This document shows positions 26,671-36,464 of a stretch of DNA of 64,000 nucleotides, piece by piece. Made by a program: the position numbers and the translations under genes. The notes beneath the pieces are model-generated. The model did no database searches and was not told where the DNA came from. It saw only the letters and a program-made list of their open reading frames with translations. This DNA comes from Tritrichomonas musculus. Taxonomy: Eukaryota > Parabasalia > Tritrichomonadida > Tritrichomonadidae. The stretch's first letter is position 1, and each line of letters opens with the position of its first letter. The stretch is from contig JAPFFF010000022.1 in NCBI GenBank assembly GCA_039105265.1, positions 1,302,001 to 1,366,000 on the forward strand, given 5' to 3'.

Positions 26671-29600
26671 ATGGCTTTCAACCAAAATTCATTTATTGAT
26701 TTTACTAATGACGATATTATTGAATCTATTAATAATATTAATCAAGGACTTAATGAAAATCTTGAAATTGCAGATACTCGTCGATATCGAGGAGGTGCTA
26801 AATTACGAAATATCAGAACATTATATACATATCTTAATCAACATAATGCCCAACAAATAATTGGGCTTGATTTTAATAATAGTGATGATTTTCTGATAAA
26901 ACTTGATAATTTCATAACTCATGAACAAAATCGTCGTCAATATGAACAAAATTATCTAGATTATATTAATAATGAATCGATTAATGATGATGAATTGAAT
27001 GAAACATATAATCAATATTATAATAAACAGCATGAATTAAATAAATCTTATGAACACAATTATCAAGATATATTAAATCGTGAATCATTTTATGAAGATG
27101 AACAACCAAATGAATCTGATTATCAATATTTCAATGAACAACAACAACAAATCAATCAAGAATTTCATGATAAACAAGTTCGTGATGATAATAATTTCTT
27201 CAACAAATTTGATAAAAACGAATACAAACAAATCAATTCTTTAGATGAACTTGTAAGAATTAATTCTCAGAACAAATTTGATAATCAATTGAAAAAAGAA
27301 AAACTTGAAAATGCAATTAAACGTGCTTATGAAGCAGTCGATAATGCAATTAAATTAATTAAACAATATAATAAAGAAGAGAATCTCAAGAAAATTGAAC
27401 AAAAAGAAATTCACGATAAATCCCATTTACTTGAATATTACATTCCTGAAAACGAAGAATTAAATGAATATCTTGATAAATTCAATAACAAATTTAAATC
27501 AAAACACAATGATTATCTTATGATTAATGAACCACATGATTTTGATAAAGCAGTTGAGGTTTGGGATTATTATAACAACTATCCCGAAACAAATATTGCT
27601 CAGAAACAATACAATGGCTCCCCAATTGTTATTTATTATTTCAATCAAATCTCATCATTAAATCAAATCTTCGAATCATTGCAACAAGTATTTGATAGAG
27701 AACTAAAACCATTCAAAATTCATTTCCAATTATCTGGTGTATTTGAATCTCCTACAGTTAATTTTGGTGAAGATTCTGATGAAAATAAATATGAATATGA
27801 GGCTCGTGAAATCAAATGGAGAAACTTTAAAGAATCAATTCCAATTATTGTAAATTCAATTCAGGACCTTGATTATGTTAAAATGTATATTGAATCGAAT
27901 CTCAATTCATATGAAACATCATCTTCATCAACTAAATTAACAATCGTTGGTTCAATTTCATTTACTGTCTCACGAATGCGAAAGGTTACTGGACATATCA
28001 AAGATTTACCAGAAGAATTCATCAAAAATGATTTTATTATATCTGACAATGAAGATGATAAATTATGTTTCTATCGATTTCTTGCAATCTGTTTGAGTGA
28101 TATCATAATTGTAAATAATGTTGAAATACATAAACTTGCAGACACTCAAAAATATCGAGTACAAGATAGAACTAAGGTTGCTAAAAAAATCCTTCTCAAA
28201 GAACATAACATTGAATATAACACCAAAATTCCAAAACAAGGATTAAAGATTCTCAAAGAATTCAAAGGAGTAACAATGGAACAAATGGAAGAATTGTCTA
28301 AGAAATATCATCTCAACATTAATATTTATGAGTTCACTAAAAACGATAATTCTTCATATTATGACTTATCTGAACAATGGTTTTTCGATAAATCTTATCC
28401 AACTCATTCTGCATTACTTTTCTCGAAAGACCAAATTATTCATATTATGTATATTAAGAATCCTGAAAAACTAACTCAAATACATATTTGTCCAAAATGT
28501 CATTCATACACTCATCGAGGAGCTGAAAACCTACATCGATTTGAATCTCATGTCAAACATTGTGATGGTGTCTTCAAGAAGAACTTTATTCCAAACAAGG
28601 AACCACTTCCATTCTGTCCACATATCTTAAACAATCCAGTTTATGAATATTGTTTGGCATACGATTTAGAATGGAAACCTAACATTTATTATATGACATA
28701 CGATTTTGAAACGATGGAACAATCAGTTAACAAATCGATTTCTGATTCAACTGTAATCAATTCACGTTTAATACCTCTTTCTGTTGCTTCATGTGTTAAA
28801 TTATCTTCAGGATTAATTACTAAACACTTTTCATTAAGAGAATCTGAAGAGTTTATTCCAGAATGGATTTCATGGTTGTTTGAACAATCGATGGAAGTAC
28901 TGAATGATAAAATCGTTTATGACAAATCGTTCCTCCCTGCTGATAAAATTTATGATATTGATACAAATATTTATACCATAACTGTTTTTGGATTTAACTC
29001 TTCAAGATTCGATTCCAATTTGTTCAAGAAATATCTTAATTACTCACACTGGAAAGTTGAATCAAATTCATTAATTGGAACAATATCTTCATTAAAACAA
29101 TTCATTCTCGTTTCAGACCATCTTCCAACAAAATTACGATTTATTGATGCTCAATCATTTGTTGCTGGAGGTACATTAAAACAATTTGGTATTGATTTTG
29201 GTGGTGAAACTAATTCTGTGAAAGGGGTTTTCCCATATGAAGCTATCAATTCAAATAACTACAATGAAGTATTATCTAAATCTGAACCATTTTCATACAA
29301 CGACTTTGACAGCTATCTCAACCAAAAAAATCCACTCTCAAAATCTGATTATCAAATATATCTCGAAGATGCTAAAAACTATAAAACACGATGGGATTAC
29401 TTGCTTGCTTATAATGACAATGATGTTGAAATGATGATTAAACCAATTGACAATTTAATTCAACTCAATGCTCAATACAAAGTTGATTTGATATCCAATT
29501 TATCATTATCTAAGAATGCATCTTGTATAAAATATGCTCTGGCATACAAGGATTTCAATCCTCATGAAAATTACAATCCTATACATAAATACAACGAATT

Positions 29601-31581
29601 CATTCCAAATCCTAAATGGTGGCAATTCAAATGTGAAAATTATTACAAACAAGATGAACGATACAATCTTACTCATAACCCTAAAAGAGACCTTTCAAAA
29701 TGTGTTTCGTCCAATGATTACAAAGAATTTCTCAAACTTTACAATGACCCAATTAAAGGTAAATGTCATCTTTGTAAAGAGCATTTCACATATCAAAACA
29801 AACCAACTCTTGATAGAATTAACAATGATATTGGACATGAATTTTCAAATTGTTTGTTGGCTTGCGCTGAATGTAATAAACTTCGAAAACGAGATGACCC
29901 AAAAATAACTGCATTAAGAATTCAATTAAAAAAATATTGCAAACTACGTCATCTTCCAACTTTGATAAATAATGAAGATGAATATTATACAATTCGAAAT
30001 GCAATTGCTGGTGGATTATCAAATGTAATGCATCGTGTTAACATCAAAGGTGAAACTCATATCAACAAATTCCGTTACGACGGAATTAATAACAAGGTAA
30101 TCTCTTATGATACTCGAAGAGTTGAAAACGGAGTTGAAACTCAAAACGTTCAAACACATATTCTTGGAATTGATTTCAATTCACTTTATCCTTCATCATT
30201 TTCATCAAATTCACATCCATTTATTAAGTACCATGGAGGAATTATGTTCATGCCAGGTGCTTTCATTCGAAGGATTGAAGCAAAGGATAAACAATCTCGA
30301 GAACGTTGTATGAAAATCATAACTTCAAAATCACGTTTTTCAAATAAACCAAATTATGTTTTCTATGCTGTTGTGAAACTATCTTGTCCCAAATCAAAAA
30401 TCAATTATTTCATTAATTTCCCACCAGTATTTCGAAACATCAATATCACAAATAATGAAGAAACAATTGGTTCATACATGTACAATTACATGAAATCAAA
30501 CAATTTAAATTCAATCGATAAGGAAGAACGTAAATTAACAATGTTGCTTGACACAAATGGGGAATACATGGTTTTCTCAAATTATTACCTCTGGTTCCTT
30601 CTCGACCACGGATTGATAATCGATGATGTCAAATCTGTTTCACAATATGAATGTCACACTGGATTCAATCAATTTGTTAATGAATTTATGAAAAAACGTC
30701 AGGATATCATATCTGGTAAATCAAAGGGGAATGGCGCTGAAAGCGACTTGAGCAAGGGACTTGCGAATGAAAAGTTCTATAAAATCAGTATGAACGGTTC
30801 TTATGGATATGATGGAATGAATACTGAGAAGTTCTCTAAAATCAAAATCTGTGATGCAAATAAGGCTTACCAATCAATTATCTCACAAACATACATGGGA
30901 GGTGCTCAATTAAATGATAACACATTTATGATTCAACATTCACCCAAATCATATCATTGCACAACTTGCATCCAAGAATCTCTTTGGACATTAGATAATG
31001 CAAAATTCTGGTATTTGACTTTCTATTATGATTTCATGAATCGATGCTTGGATATGGAACGTTTACATTTAACATCCCTCGATACCGATTCATATTACTG
31101 GGCTATCGCCGGGAATCCAAATGAACCACCAACTCAAAATTTCGATTACATTATCAAAAACAAAGAATACTATGACAAACATATTTATAAATTCATGCCA
31201 AATCCTAATATTGGAACAATCGAAGATGAAAAAAAGATATTAGGTCTAAGTGTTGAGAAATATGGGGATAATCAAATTGCACTTGCTCCAAAATGTTACA
31301 CCATTTGGAATAATAATGGGCAAACCAAATCATTAAAATTGAAAGGAGTATCACTTAAAAAGAATGATATTAAATATCCAGATTATAAATCAATTATCGA
31401 AAACAATTCTGTTAAAATTGGTAAGAATATTAATCTTCAAATGAATAATAATCAGATGTCAAAATTGACTATTAATAAGAACGCGTTAACCGGACAACAC
31501 ACAAAAATGATTGTTTTAGAAAATCAATCATGTGCACCATTTGTTAAAGGAATTACTGCTAATGATTATATTATTCAATGA
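26671..31581 (+). CDS. polB: Family B DNA polymerase, Polinton type (element D)
   Basis: A 1636-residue protein, longer than the B copy through an expanded acidic Asn/Gln-rich N-terminus. It has the same domain order: N-terminal Polinton region, Cys/His finger (CPKCHSYTHRG...HVKHC), exonuclease motifs DFETMEQ near 675, FNSSRFD near 780 and YNDNDVE near 913, HNH-like module near 1031-1070 (CHLCKEHF, DRIN, CAECN), then DFNSLYPSSF near 1168, KISMNGSYGY near 1371 and DTDS near 1470. About 13 extra residues before motif B are encoded by two hairpin micro-repeats (30735-30764). It looks whole. Confidence 0.95.
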   Translation: MAFNQNSFIDFTNDDIIESINNINQGLNENLEIADTRRYRGGAKLRNIRTLYTYLNQHNAQQIIGLDFNNSDDFLIKLDNFITHEQNRRQYEQNYLDYINNESINDDELNETYNQYYNKQHELNKSYEHNYQDILNRESFYEDEQPNESDYQYFNEQQQQINQEFHDKQVRDDNNFFNKFDKNEYKQINSLDELVRINSQNKFDNQLKKEKLENAIKRAYEAVDNAIKLIKQYNKEENLKKIEQKEIHDKSHLLEYYIPENEELNEYLDKFNNKFKSKHNDYLMINEPHDFDKAVEVWDYYNNYPETNIAQKQYNGSPIVIYYFNQISSLNQIFESLQQVFDRELKPFKIHFQLSGVFESPTVNFGEDSDENKYEYEAREIKWRNFKESIPIIVNSIQDLDYVKMYIESNLNSYETSSSSTKLTIVGSISFTVSRMRKVTGHIKDLPEEFIKNDFIISDNEDDKLCFYRFLAICLSDIIIVNNVEIHKLADTQKYRVQDRTKVAKKILLKEHNIEYNTKIPKQGLKILKEFKGVTMEQMEELSKKYHLNINIYEFTKNDNSSYYDLSEQWFFDKSYPTHSALLFSKDQIIHIMYIKNPEKLTQIHICPKCHSYTHRGAENLHRFESHVKHCDGVFKKNFIPNKEPLPFCPHILNNPVYEYCLAYDLEWKPNIYYMTYDFETMEQSVNKSISDSTVINSRLIPLSVASCVKLSSGLITKHFSLRESEEFIPEWISWLFEQSMEVLNDKIVYDKSFLPADKIYDIDTNIYTITVFGFNSSRFDSNLFKKYLNYSHWKVESNSLIGTISSLKQFILVSDHLPTKLRFIDAQSFVAGGTLKQFGIDFGGETNSVKGVFPYEAINSNNYNEVLSKSEPFSYNDFDSYLNQKNPLSKSDYQIYLEDAKNYKTRWDYLLAYNDNDVEMMIKPIDNLIQLNAQYKVDLISNLSLSKNASCIKYALAYKDFNPHENYNPIHKYNEFIPNPKWWQFKCENYYKQDERYNLTHNPKRDLSKCVSSNDYKEFLKLYNDPIKGKCHLCKEHFTYQNKPTLDRINNDIGHEFSNCLLACAECNKLRKRDDPKITALRIQLKKYCKLRHLPTLINNEDEYYTIRNAIAGGLSNVMHRVNIKGETHINKFRYDGINNKVISYDTRRVENGVETQNVQTHILGIDFNSLYPSSFSSNSHPFIKYHGGIMFMPGAFIRRIEAKDKQSRERCMKIITSKSRFSNKPNYVFYAVVKLSCPKSKINYFINFPPVFRNINITNNEETIGSYMYNYMKSNNLNSIDKEERKLTMLLDTNGEYMVFSNYYLWFLLDHGLIIDDVKSVSQYECHTGFNQFVNEFMKKRQDIISGKSKGNGAESDLSKGLANEKFYKISMNGSYGYDGMNTEKFSKIKICDANKAYQSIISQTYMGGAQLNDNTFMIQHSPKSYHCTTCIQESLWTLDNAKFWYLTFYYDFMNRCLDMERLHLTSLDTDSYYWAIAGNPNEPPTQNFDYIIKNKEYYDKHIYKFMPNPNIGTIEDEKKILGLSVEKYGDNQIALAPKCYTIWNNNGQTKSLKLKGVSLKKNDIKYPDYKSIIENNSVKIGKNINLQMNNNQMSKLTINKNALTGQHTKMIVLENQSCAPFVKGITANDYIIQ
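30735..30764. repeat. Two hairpin micro-repeats inside PolB (element D)
   Basis: CGCT-GAA-AGCG (30735-30745) and GCAAG-GGA-CTTGC (30752-30764). The A and B polymerases lack the encoded residues, so this is an in-frame insertion just before polymerase motif B. Confidence 0.75.
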
Positions 31582-31588
31582 AATGGAA

Positions 31589-31608
31589 GGTATGGGAATT
31601 CCCATACC
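31589..31608. repeat. Perfect 20-bp palindrome after PolB (element D)
   Basis: GGTATGGGAATTCCCATACC, 8 bases after the PolB stop. It belongs to the GGAATTCC-centred palindrome family (32643, 55394, 55724). It could act as an RNA 3'-end hairpin. Confidence 0.75.
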
Positions 31609-32449
31609 ATCAAAAATAATATGAAAAATAAATTATTAAAAATATTTTTTTTATTCGTTATTTGAATTATCTTATAAATCTAATTTTTCGGTAAAATTGA
31701 ATTACTATTCAAATTAAAATCATCCGACAAATCTGTATTTTTGATAGAGTTCTCAAATTAAAATCATCCGACAAATCTGTAATTTTGAATTACTATTCAA
31801 ATTAAAATCATCCGACAAATCTGTAATAATTGTGAAAGAATTCTGCAGAATCTGATAAATTGAATTACTTCTTAAATAAAATTCATCAGAGAAATCTGTA
31901 ATTTTGAATACATTGCATCTTCTATTCAATTATAAAATTTTTAAATTCAATGGTCTCTCAATTTTACAAATAATTCCGATTTTTCGAATTTTATATCCAG
32001 AGCATCTTTTGGAACAAATATCATATATATTTGTAATCATCACATAACCCCGATTTCAAATATTCCACTTTTTCGATTTTTGGTTTCAGATGATTATCTC
32101 ATCTAATATCTTGAAAATTCAAATTTCAAATAAAATAGCTAATCGCAATTAGTTACACAAGAACATCAATAAAACAACGTTTTACAGTATCATAATAAGT
32201 TTATTCTATGAAATCAGTGTGAAAAAAATATTAACATTTTTAATAATCAACTTCTTTAGCTCAGTGAAACAAAGTAATTATACAATTATATTGCGGACTT
32301 ATATAGTAATATATATTTTAAAAATCAGATTCTCAAATCAACTGTAAACATGAAATTTTCACATTTATATTATTCTATTCAAAAAGTTGATTAATAAAAT
32401 TTATTTTTCAAATTTATTTTTTTATTTAATTTTTTATCTTTATTCAAAA
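31609..32449. other. AT-rich non-coding region between PolB and KilA-N (element D)
   Basis: About 840 bases without a gene. It contains the 44-bp tandem repeat and long A/T runs. It is the longest non-coding stretch inside D and so a candidate control or replication region. Confidence 0.5.
31710..31825. repeat. Tandem repeat, 44-bp period, three copies
   Basis: A 28-base core starting CAAATTAAAATCATCCGACA recurs without change at 31710, 31754 and 31798, exactly 44 bases apart. A diverged fourth copy lies near 31870. Iteron-like spacing. Confidence 0.8.
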
Positions 32450-33193
32450 ATGAACACAATTGTTACACCAATTAATGATGAATATGAATATATCCAATAT
32501 AATGACAAACTTCGAATCATTCATTCAATTTCTGATGATATGTATCAAATGCAAAGTATTATTAATTCATGTCAATCTAATAAACCAGCACGTCACTGGT
32601 TTCAAAATCAAAGTTCGAAAGAACTTCTTGAATACATAAATGGGTCCGGCGGAATTCCTCCGGACCAGAAATTATATGAAAACCGACCAAATTTACCTAA
32701 CGAATTAAAAGGAATGTATATTCACCGTTTACTTGTCAATCATGTTGCAATTTGGTGTTCCCCATCATATTCATTTGACATTATGAAACTTCTTGATAAC
32801 TATTTTAATCAACAACGTAATCAATTGAAAGAACAAATTGAAAACTTAACATTACGTGCTGTACCTGAAGGAAGACAATTTGATTATGTTTTCTTCATTT
32901 GGCGAGAATCAATTCCAGATTCAATAACTCGTTGTAAATTACATCTTGTTCGAAGACACATCGATTCGTTTTCAAAAATGCGAAGTCACTTCGATAATCC
33001 AGATGAAAACTGGTTTTACCGAGATAATTTACCAGTTTCAATGACATGTAATCGTGATATCAAAAATATAATTCGTGAGAACTTCAATGAAAATGAAATG
33101 TTAATTGATAATTGTGTCATTTATGCACAAGTTGATTTGTTAGAACAATTATATGATTTAATTACATTATACTTTACAGAATTCCAAGAATGA
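32450..33193 (+). CDS. KilA-N domain protein (element D)
   Basis: A 247-residue protein. I chose the ATG at 32450 because the A homologue's conserved sequence starts there and a TTTATT stretch precedes it. The N-terminal half is a KilA-N DNA-binding domain, seen in ARHWFQNQSSKELLEYI and the signature GMYIHRLLVNHVAIWCSPSY. The C-terminal half resembles those of poxvirus and phage KilA-N proteins in having a second small domain (YVFFIWRES.., LHLVRR). A palindrome (32643-32666) is embedded in the coding frame. Probably a DNA-binding regulator. Confidence 0.85.
   Translation: MNTIVTPINDEYEYIQYNDKLRIIHSISDDMYQMQSIINSCQSNKPARHWFQNQSSKELLEYINGSGGIPPDQKLYENRPNLPNELKGMYIHRLLVNHVAIWCSPSYSFDIMKLLDNYFNQQRNQLKEQIENLTLRAVPEGRQFDYVFFIWRESIPDSITRCKLHLVRRHIDSFSKMRSHFDNPDENWFYRDNLPVSMTCNRDIKNIIRENFNENEMLIDNCVIYAQVDLLEQLYDLITLYFTEFQE
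32643..32666. repeat. GGAATTCC-centred palindrome inside KilA-N (element D)
   Basis: 24 bases, arms GGTCCGG and CCGGACC around GGAATTCC, with one unpaired position on each side. The element A KilA-N gene has a different palindrome with the same core at the same coding site (55394-55409). Confidence 0.8.
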
Positions 33194-33273
33194 ATCAATT
33201 AATTTTTTTTGTCATCTTCTCAAAATTAATTTTTCAAATTTAAATTTTTTTTAATTTTTTATTTTGTAATCAA

Positions 33274-33669
33274 ATGACAACAAATTACATTCATGAATAT
33301 GCTGACGAAATTAAATTTGATGAATTGATGAAATATATAATTGAATCAAAACCTGATACTACTTACGTTCCATTACTTAATTTTGAATACAAGTATTCAA
33401 TTCAAACCGAATTTCCATTTATTATTACACTGGGTCGTGGTGAACGTGTTTTAGAAGAAATCATGAAAAACAATTGTCCACATGTTAAATTGAACGGAAA
33501 ATTATATAAAAAACATGAATTAATCGCTAAACAATTTATTCCAAACCCTAATAATTATAAATTTGTTAAGCATATTAATCATAACAAATTTGATTATCAT
33601 ATTGACAATCTTTGTTGGACTAATGATTCTCGATGTGTACGTTATACACCATCTGGTATAATTTATTAA
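33274..33669 (+). CDS. NUMOD4-HNH-like protein, short (element D)
   Basis: 131 residues. A YVPLLNFEYKYSI segment resembles NUMOD4, and KHELIAKQFIPNP...HINHNKFDYHIDNLCW the HNH_3 core. It is shorter than the relatives at 10333, 60172 and 62536 and lacks their C-terminal region. It lies between KilA-N and the 154-residue gene, a site not used by HNH genes in A or B. Confidence 0.7.
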   Translation: MTTNYIHEYADEIKFDELMKYIIESKPDTTYVPLLNFEYKYSIQTEFPFIITLGRGERVLEEIMKNNCPHVKLNGKLYKKHELIAKQFIPNPNNYKFVKHINHNKFDYHIDNLCWTNDSRCVRYTPSGIIY

Positions 33670-33703
33670 ATCAATTAACAATTTTTTTGCATTTCTTCCG
33701 AAA

Positions 33704-33795
33704 CCAAACTTCGTTTGGCTGAGGTCAACTTCGTTGCCCGAGACCTTCGGGCTTACGCACGACGAAGTCGGTCGAGGCTCTTCGATCCGAAACTC
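33704..33795. repeat. GC-rich hairpin cluster
   Basis: Begins with the perfect hairpin CCAAAC-TTC-GTTTGG (33704-33718), followed by CCCGA/TCGGG and CGAC/GTCG inverted pairs. Its GC content contrasts sharply with the surrounding AT-rich DNA. Confidence 0.7.
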
Positions 33796-33836
33796 AATTT
33801 TTAAAATTTATTTTCAATTTTTTATTTTGTAATCAA

Positions 33837-34301
33837 ATGACAACATCTAACCTTCGAGTATATGAATATATCAATTCATTAATATCATTACTTCCAAATC
33901 CAGATGAATATCAAAAATGTGATTTTACATTACTTTGTGAACGATTTCCAATTAATATCGGAAAAGGTACTTACCTTGTTCGTGTGTTATACATTTCATT
34001 AACAAACGTTGACAAAAAAATCACACGAATTTATCCAAATCAATTGAAAGATATGAATCTTGAACATGTAATTCTAACATCAAATCTCCGACGAAGGATT
34101 AACATAAATTCTTTTGAAACATTTGTTAATGGTAACACAGATGTTCAAACATTTAAAGAACATTCGTTTTACAATTATTCAATTGAACGAATTAACAAAT
34201 CAAATCAAGAAATGATTTTGAAACTTCGCGAGAAATATGAAATACCTGAACCACAAATATTTAAAGGAAACCATCAAGATATTGTTCTTGATGATTTGTA
34301 A
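33837..34301 (+). CDS. Conserved Polinton protein of unknown function, 154 residues (element D)
   Basis: Homologue of 2801-3259 and 63229-63684: VYEYINSLISLL, CDFTLLCERFPI, VLYISLTN, LTSNLRRRI and QTFKEHSFYNYSI line up. Convergent with the ATPase gene. The upstream sequence TTTTTTATTTTGTAATCAA is the same as that before 33274, so the two genes share a start region. The stop overlaps TAAA. Confidence 0.75.
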   Translation: MTTSNLRVYEYINSLISLLPNPDEYQKCDFTLLCERFPINIGKGTYLVRVLYISLTNVDKKITRIYPNQLKDMNLEHVILTSNLRRRININSFETFVNGNTDVQTFKEHSFYNYSIERINKSNQEMILKLREKYEIPEPQIFKGNHQDIVLDDL

Positions 34302-34485
34302 AAACGCTTTGCGTTTGAGGCCTTTGGCCGAAACAAATCTTAGAATCGTAGATTCGACGAATAAATTGAATATTTTTTTGTCTATTTAACAGTTAACTGT
34401 TAATTGTGTATGGTTCCTAGCGGATTTAGCATAGCCAAAATATTTTTTTGTACTTTTCGCCTTTGGCGCCAGGCACTGAAAGTGC
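34302..34485. repeat. Hairpin cluster between two convergent genes (element D)
   Basis: Contains AAACGC-TTT-GCGTTT (34302-34316), GGCC-TTT-GGCC (34319-34329), CGCC-TTT-GGCG (34458-34468) and GCACT-GAA-AGTGC (34473-34485). These perfect stems with three-base loops could form 3' ends for both transcripts. Confidence 0.75.
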
Positions 34486-35403
34486 TTACTGGTTGAATCT
34501 TATAAATTCAATACTTCCTTCTCGTGTATTCACCAAAACAAAATCATGATTCTTCATTCGATTATATTGTCTCCACAAATCTTCAAATTCAACTGGCATA
34601 ACAACTTGTTGATATATATATGACATCTTTTGCCTTGAGAATCCATTGAAAATAAAGAATGAAGTACAATTGTTCTTATAATCTGTTGGAATCGCTTTGA
34701 AGAATTGAACGTTCACATAAACGATTGAATGTTTGTGTCTCAATTGAGTTATATAATTTGTGAAGTAAGCAGATTTTAACAATTTCGATTTAATGAAGTC
34801 TTCACACAGAATTATTGTATTTAATGGAACGTTTGGTTTTCCAAGTTTATTGATATTAAGGAATTGAAACATTTTTTCTAGTTTATCTTCATTAATCGTA
34901 ATCCTACTTGTGCTGGAATATTTAATATATAATTCCTTCCATAAATCCAATTCTTTTAAATAAGCTTCAGCATTTGTGTCGGAAACAACTTTCACAGGTA
35001 AATTTATCAATTCGCGTTGAGCTTCAAATGTTGAATCATTTATAATTCCATTCTTGCTAATATACACAATTTGATGTACATTTGACTCCTTCAATCGAGA
35101 TATTTGAATTATATCTCTTAATACAATGTGTGATTTACCTTTACCCTGAGCTCCAACAATAATGTTTAGAGAATTATAATTAGCATAGATTCCAGGACCA
35201 ATTGGACGAATTGATTCTGACATTATTTTTGATTCATTTTTTTTGTACGCTCGATTCATTTCAAAATCAATATCGAAGGGCTTTTCAATCATAACAGGCT
35301 TCATAATCATCTTGTGTTCTTCGAATGACTCAAAGTCATCATCATAGTCAGAAGTATCTGAAAAAAATATTGTTTTGTAATCAAATTTGCTGGGTTTTAA
35401 CAT
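34486..35403 (-). CDS. DNA-packaging ATPase (HerA/FtsK-like), element D
   Basis: 305 residues with Walker A GAQGKGKS at 84-91 and Walker B-like TIILCED. The acidic N-terminus and the SESIRPIG.GIYANYNSLN segment before the P-loop match the A and B copies. The membrane microprotein gene starts just upstream on the same strand. It looks whole. Confidence 0.88.
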   Translation of the reverse strand: MLKPSKFDYKTIFFSDTSDYDDDFESFEEHKMIMKPVMIEKPFDIDFEMNRAYKKNESKIMSESIRPIGPGIYANYNSLNIIVGAQGKGKSHIVLRDIIQISRLKESNVHQIVYISKNGIINDSTFEAQRELINLPVKVVSDTNAEAYLKELDLWKELYIKYSSTSRITINEDKLEKMFQFLNINKLGKPNVPLNTIILCEDFIKSKLLKSAYFTNYITQLRHKHSIVYVNVQFFKAIPTDYKNNCTSFFIFNGFSRQKMSYIYQQVVMPVEFEDLWRQYNRMKNHDFVLVNTREGSIEFIRFNQ

Positions 35404-35406
35404 TTA

Positions 35407-35538
35407 TTATGAGTAAAGCTTCGAACGCATCTCCTCTGTGAGTTTAGGGGGTTCATCTTCTTTGAAAATTGATATCAAAACGCATAATTCAATAACATGA
35501 ACAACCAAAATAGTTCCCAAAAGAATTTCAGAAATCAT
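35407..35538 (-). CDS. 43-residue single-pass membrane microprotein (element D)
   Basis: Starts MISEILLGTILVVHVIELCV and ends in an acidic LTEEMRSKLYS tail, the same layout and length as 4217-4348 and 61469-61600. I chose the internal ATG at 35538 because length and start agree with the other two. It ends 3 bases before the ATPase start. Confidence 0.78.
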   Translation of the reverse strand: MISEILLGTILVVHVIELCVLISIFKEDEPPKLTEEMRSKLYS

Positions 35539-35548
35539 TTGAATAAAT

Positions 35549-36190
35549 TTAAACACATAATTTAAGTGAAATACCATATCGAACAAGTTGTGCATAAACA
35601 TCATTGTAACCATATTTCAAATCATTTGATTTACCATCTTTTGTGACAAGAATTCGTTGAATTTCTAAATATTTATTCTTCGATACACATCCCGTACAAC
35701 CAGAATCTTCATCAATAATAAGTTCAACTTTATCAGCATATGTTAGTATTTTAATTAATTCCATCAATGAATTTGAGTGACAAACCAAATAATTATTTAC
35801 ACGAAGTGGATTTAATTCATAAATTGAAAGAAGTGTTTCTAAAAATTTGTTCTTGACTGTTAAGTCTTCAATCTCATTTCCTAGGTCTACGATTCCCTTG
35901 AGCGCAGAGGGAGCCTGCTTGTCTGGCGACTCTCGGACAATATTGCTTGTTGGAGGTTGAAATTGATATTGAGAATTCTCCTCCGGTATATTAAAATTTA
36001 CATCCCTTGTTTGAGATTGAGGATTTAATGATTGAACGTTTGGATAATAAACTGGATGTGCTTGTTGAGGAATCGTATGTTGAGGTTTGATTTTGATTTT
36101 AACATTAGTTTCTTGGCTCTGTTTTACCGAAGCATCATTTTCAGAACTTAATATTCTTGCTTTCCGTAATACATTCGACATTGATTTCAA
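35549..36190 (-). CDS. Cys-cluster protein, 213 residues (element D)
   Basis: Opens SNVLRKARILSSENDASVKQ, then a Pro/Gln-rich half, then GIVDLGNEIEDLTVKNKFLE, RVNNYLVCHSNSLMELIKIL, ADKVELII and a CTGCVS Cys pair. Intact homologue of the A gene at 60868-61458. It follows the small coil gene on the same strand. Function unknown; the Cys cluster might bind zinc. Confidence 0.72.
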   Translation of the reverse strand: MKSMSNVLRKARILSSENDASVKQSQETNVKIKIKPQHTIPQQAHPVYYPNVQSLNPQSQTRDVNFNIPEENSQYQFQPPTSNIVRESPDKQAPSALKGIVDLGNEIEDLTVKNKFLETLLSIYELNPLRVNNYLVCHSNSLMELIKILTYADKVELIIDEDSGCTGCVSKNKYLEIQRILVTKDGKSNDLKYGYNDVYAQLVRYGISLKLCV

Positions 36191-36218
36191 TCCAAAAAAA
36201 CCTTTATTCGTAGATTAC

Positions 36219-36449
36219 TCAATCCTTGTTAGCTAATTCATTCAATTCGTTTTCCAATTTTTTTACTTTTTCCTTTAATGAATTAATATCTTCAATTAAT
36301 GATTCACGAACAGCAAGCCCACTGGAACCAAGCATTCCAGATTTGACATTATTTAGATGTTGCTTGTAATCATAACATTTTTCTTTGAGGGTTCGTTTGA
36401 TACGTTTAAGTTCAGGAATCTCCTTCTTATATTCGTTTAATTCAGACAT
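36219..36449 (-). CDS. Small coiled-coil protein, 76 residues (element D)
   Basis: Close to 22068-22295: YKKEIPELKRIKR, LNNVKSGMLGSSGLAVRESLI and a C-terminal heptad run. Unlike in B, the gene is internal and not part of a TIR. It diverges from the basic-protein gene with 15 bases between starts. Confidence 0.72.
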   Translation of the reverse strand: MSELNEYKKEIPELKRIKRTLKEKCYDYKQHLNNVKSGMLGSSGLAVRESLIEDINSLKEKVKKLENELNELANKD

Positions 36450-36464
36450 TTAATCGAAGCAAAA

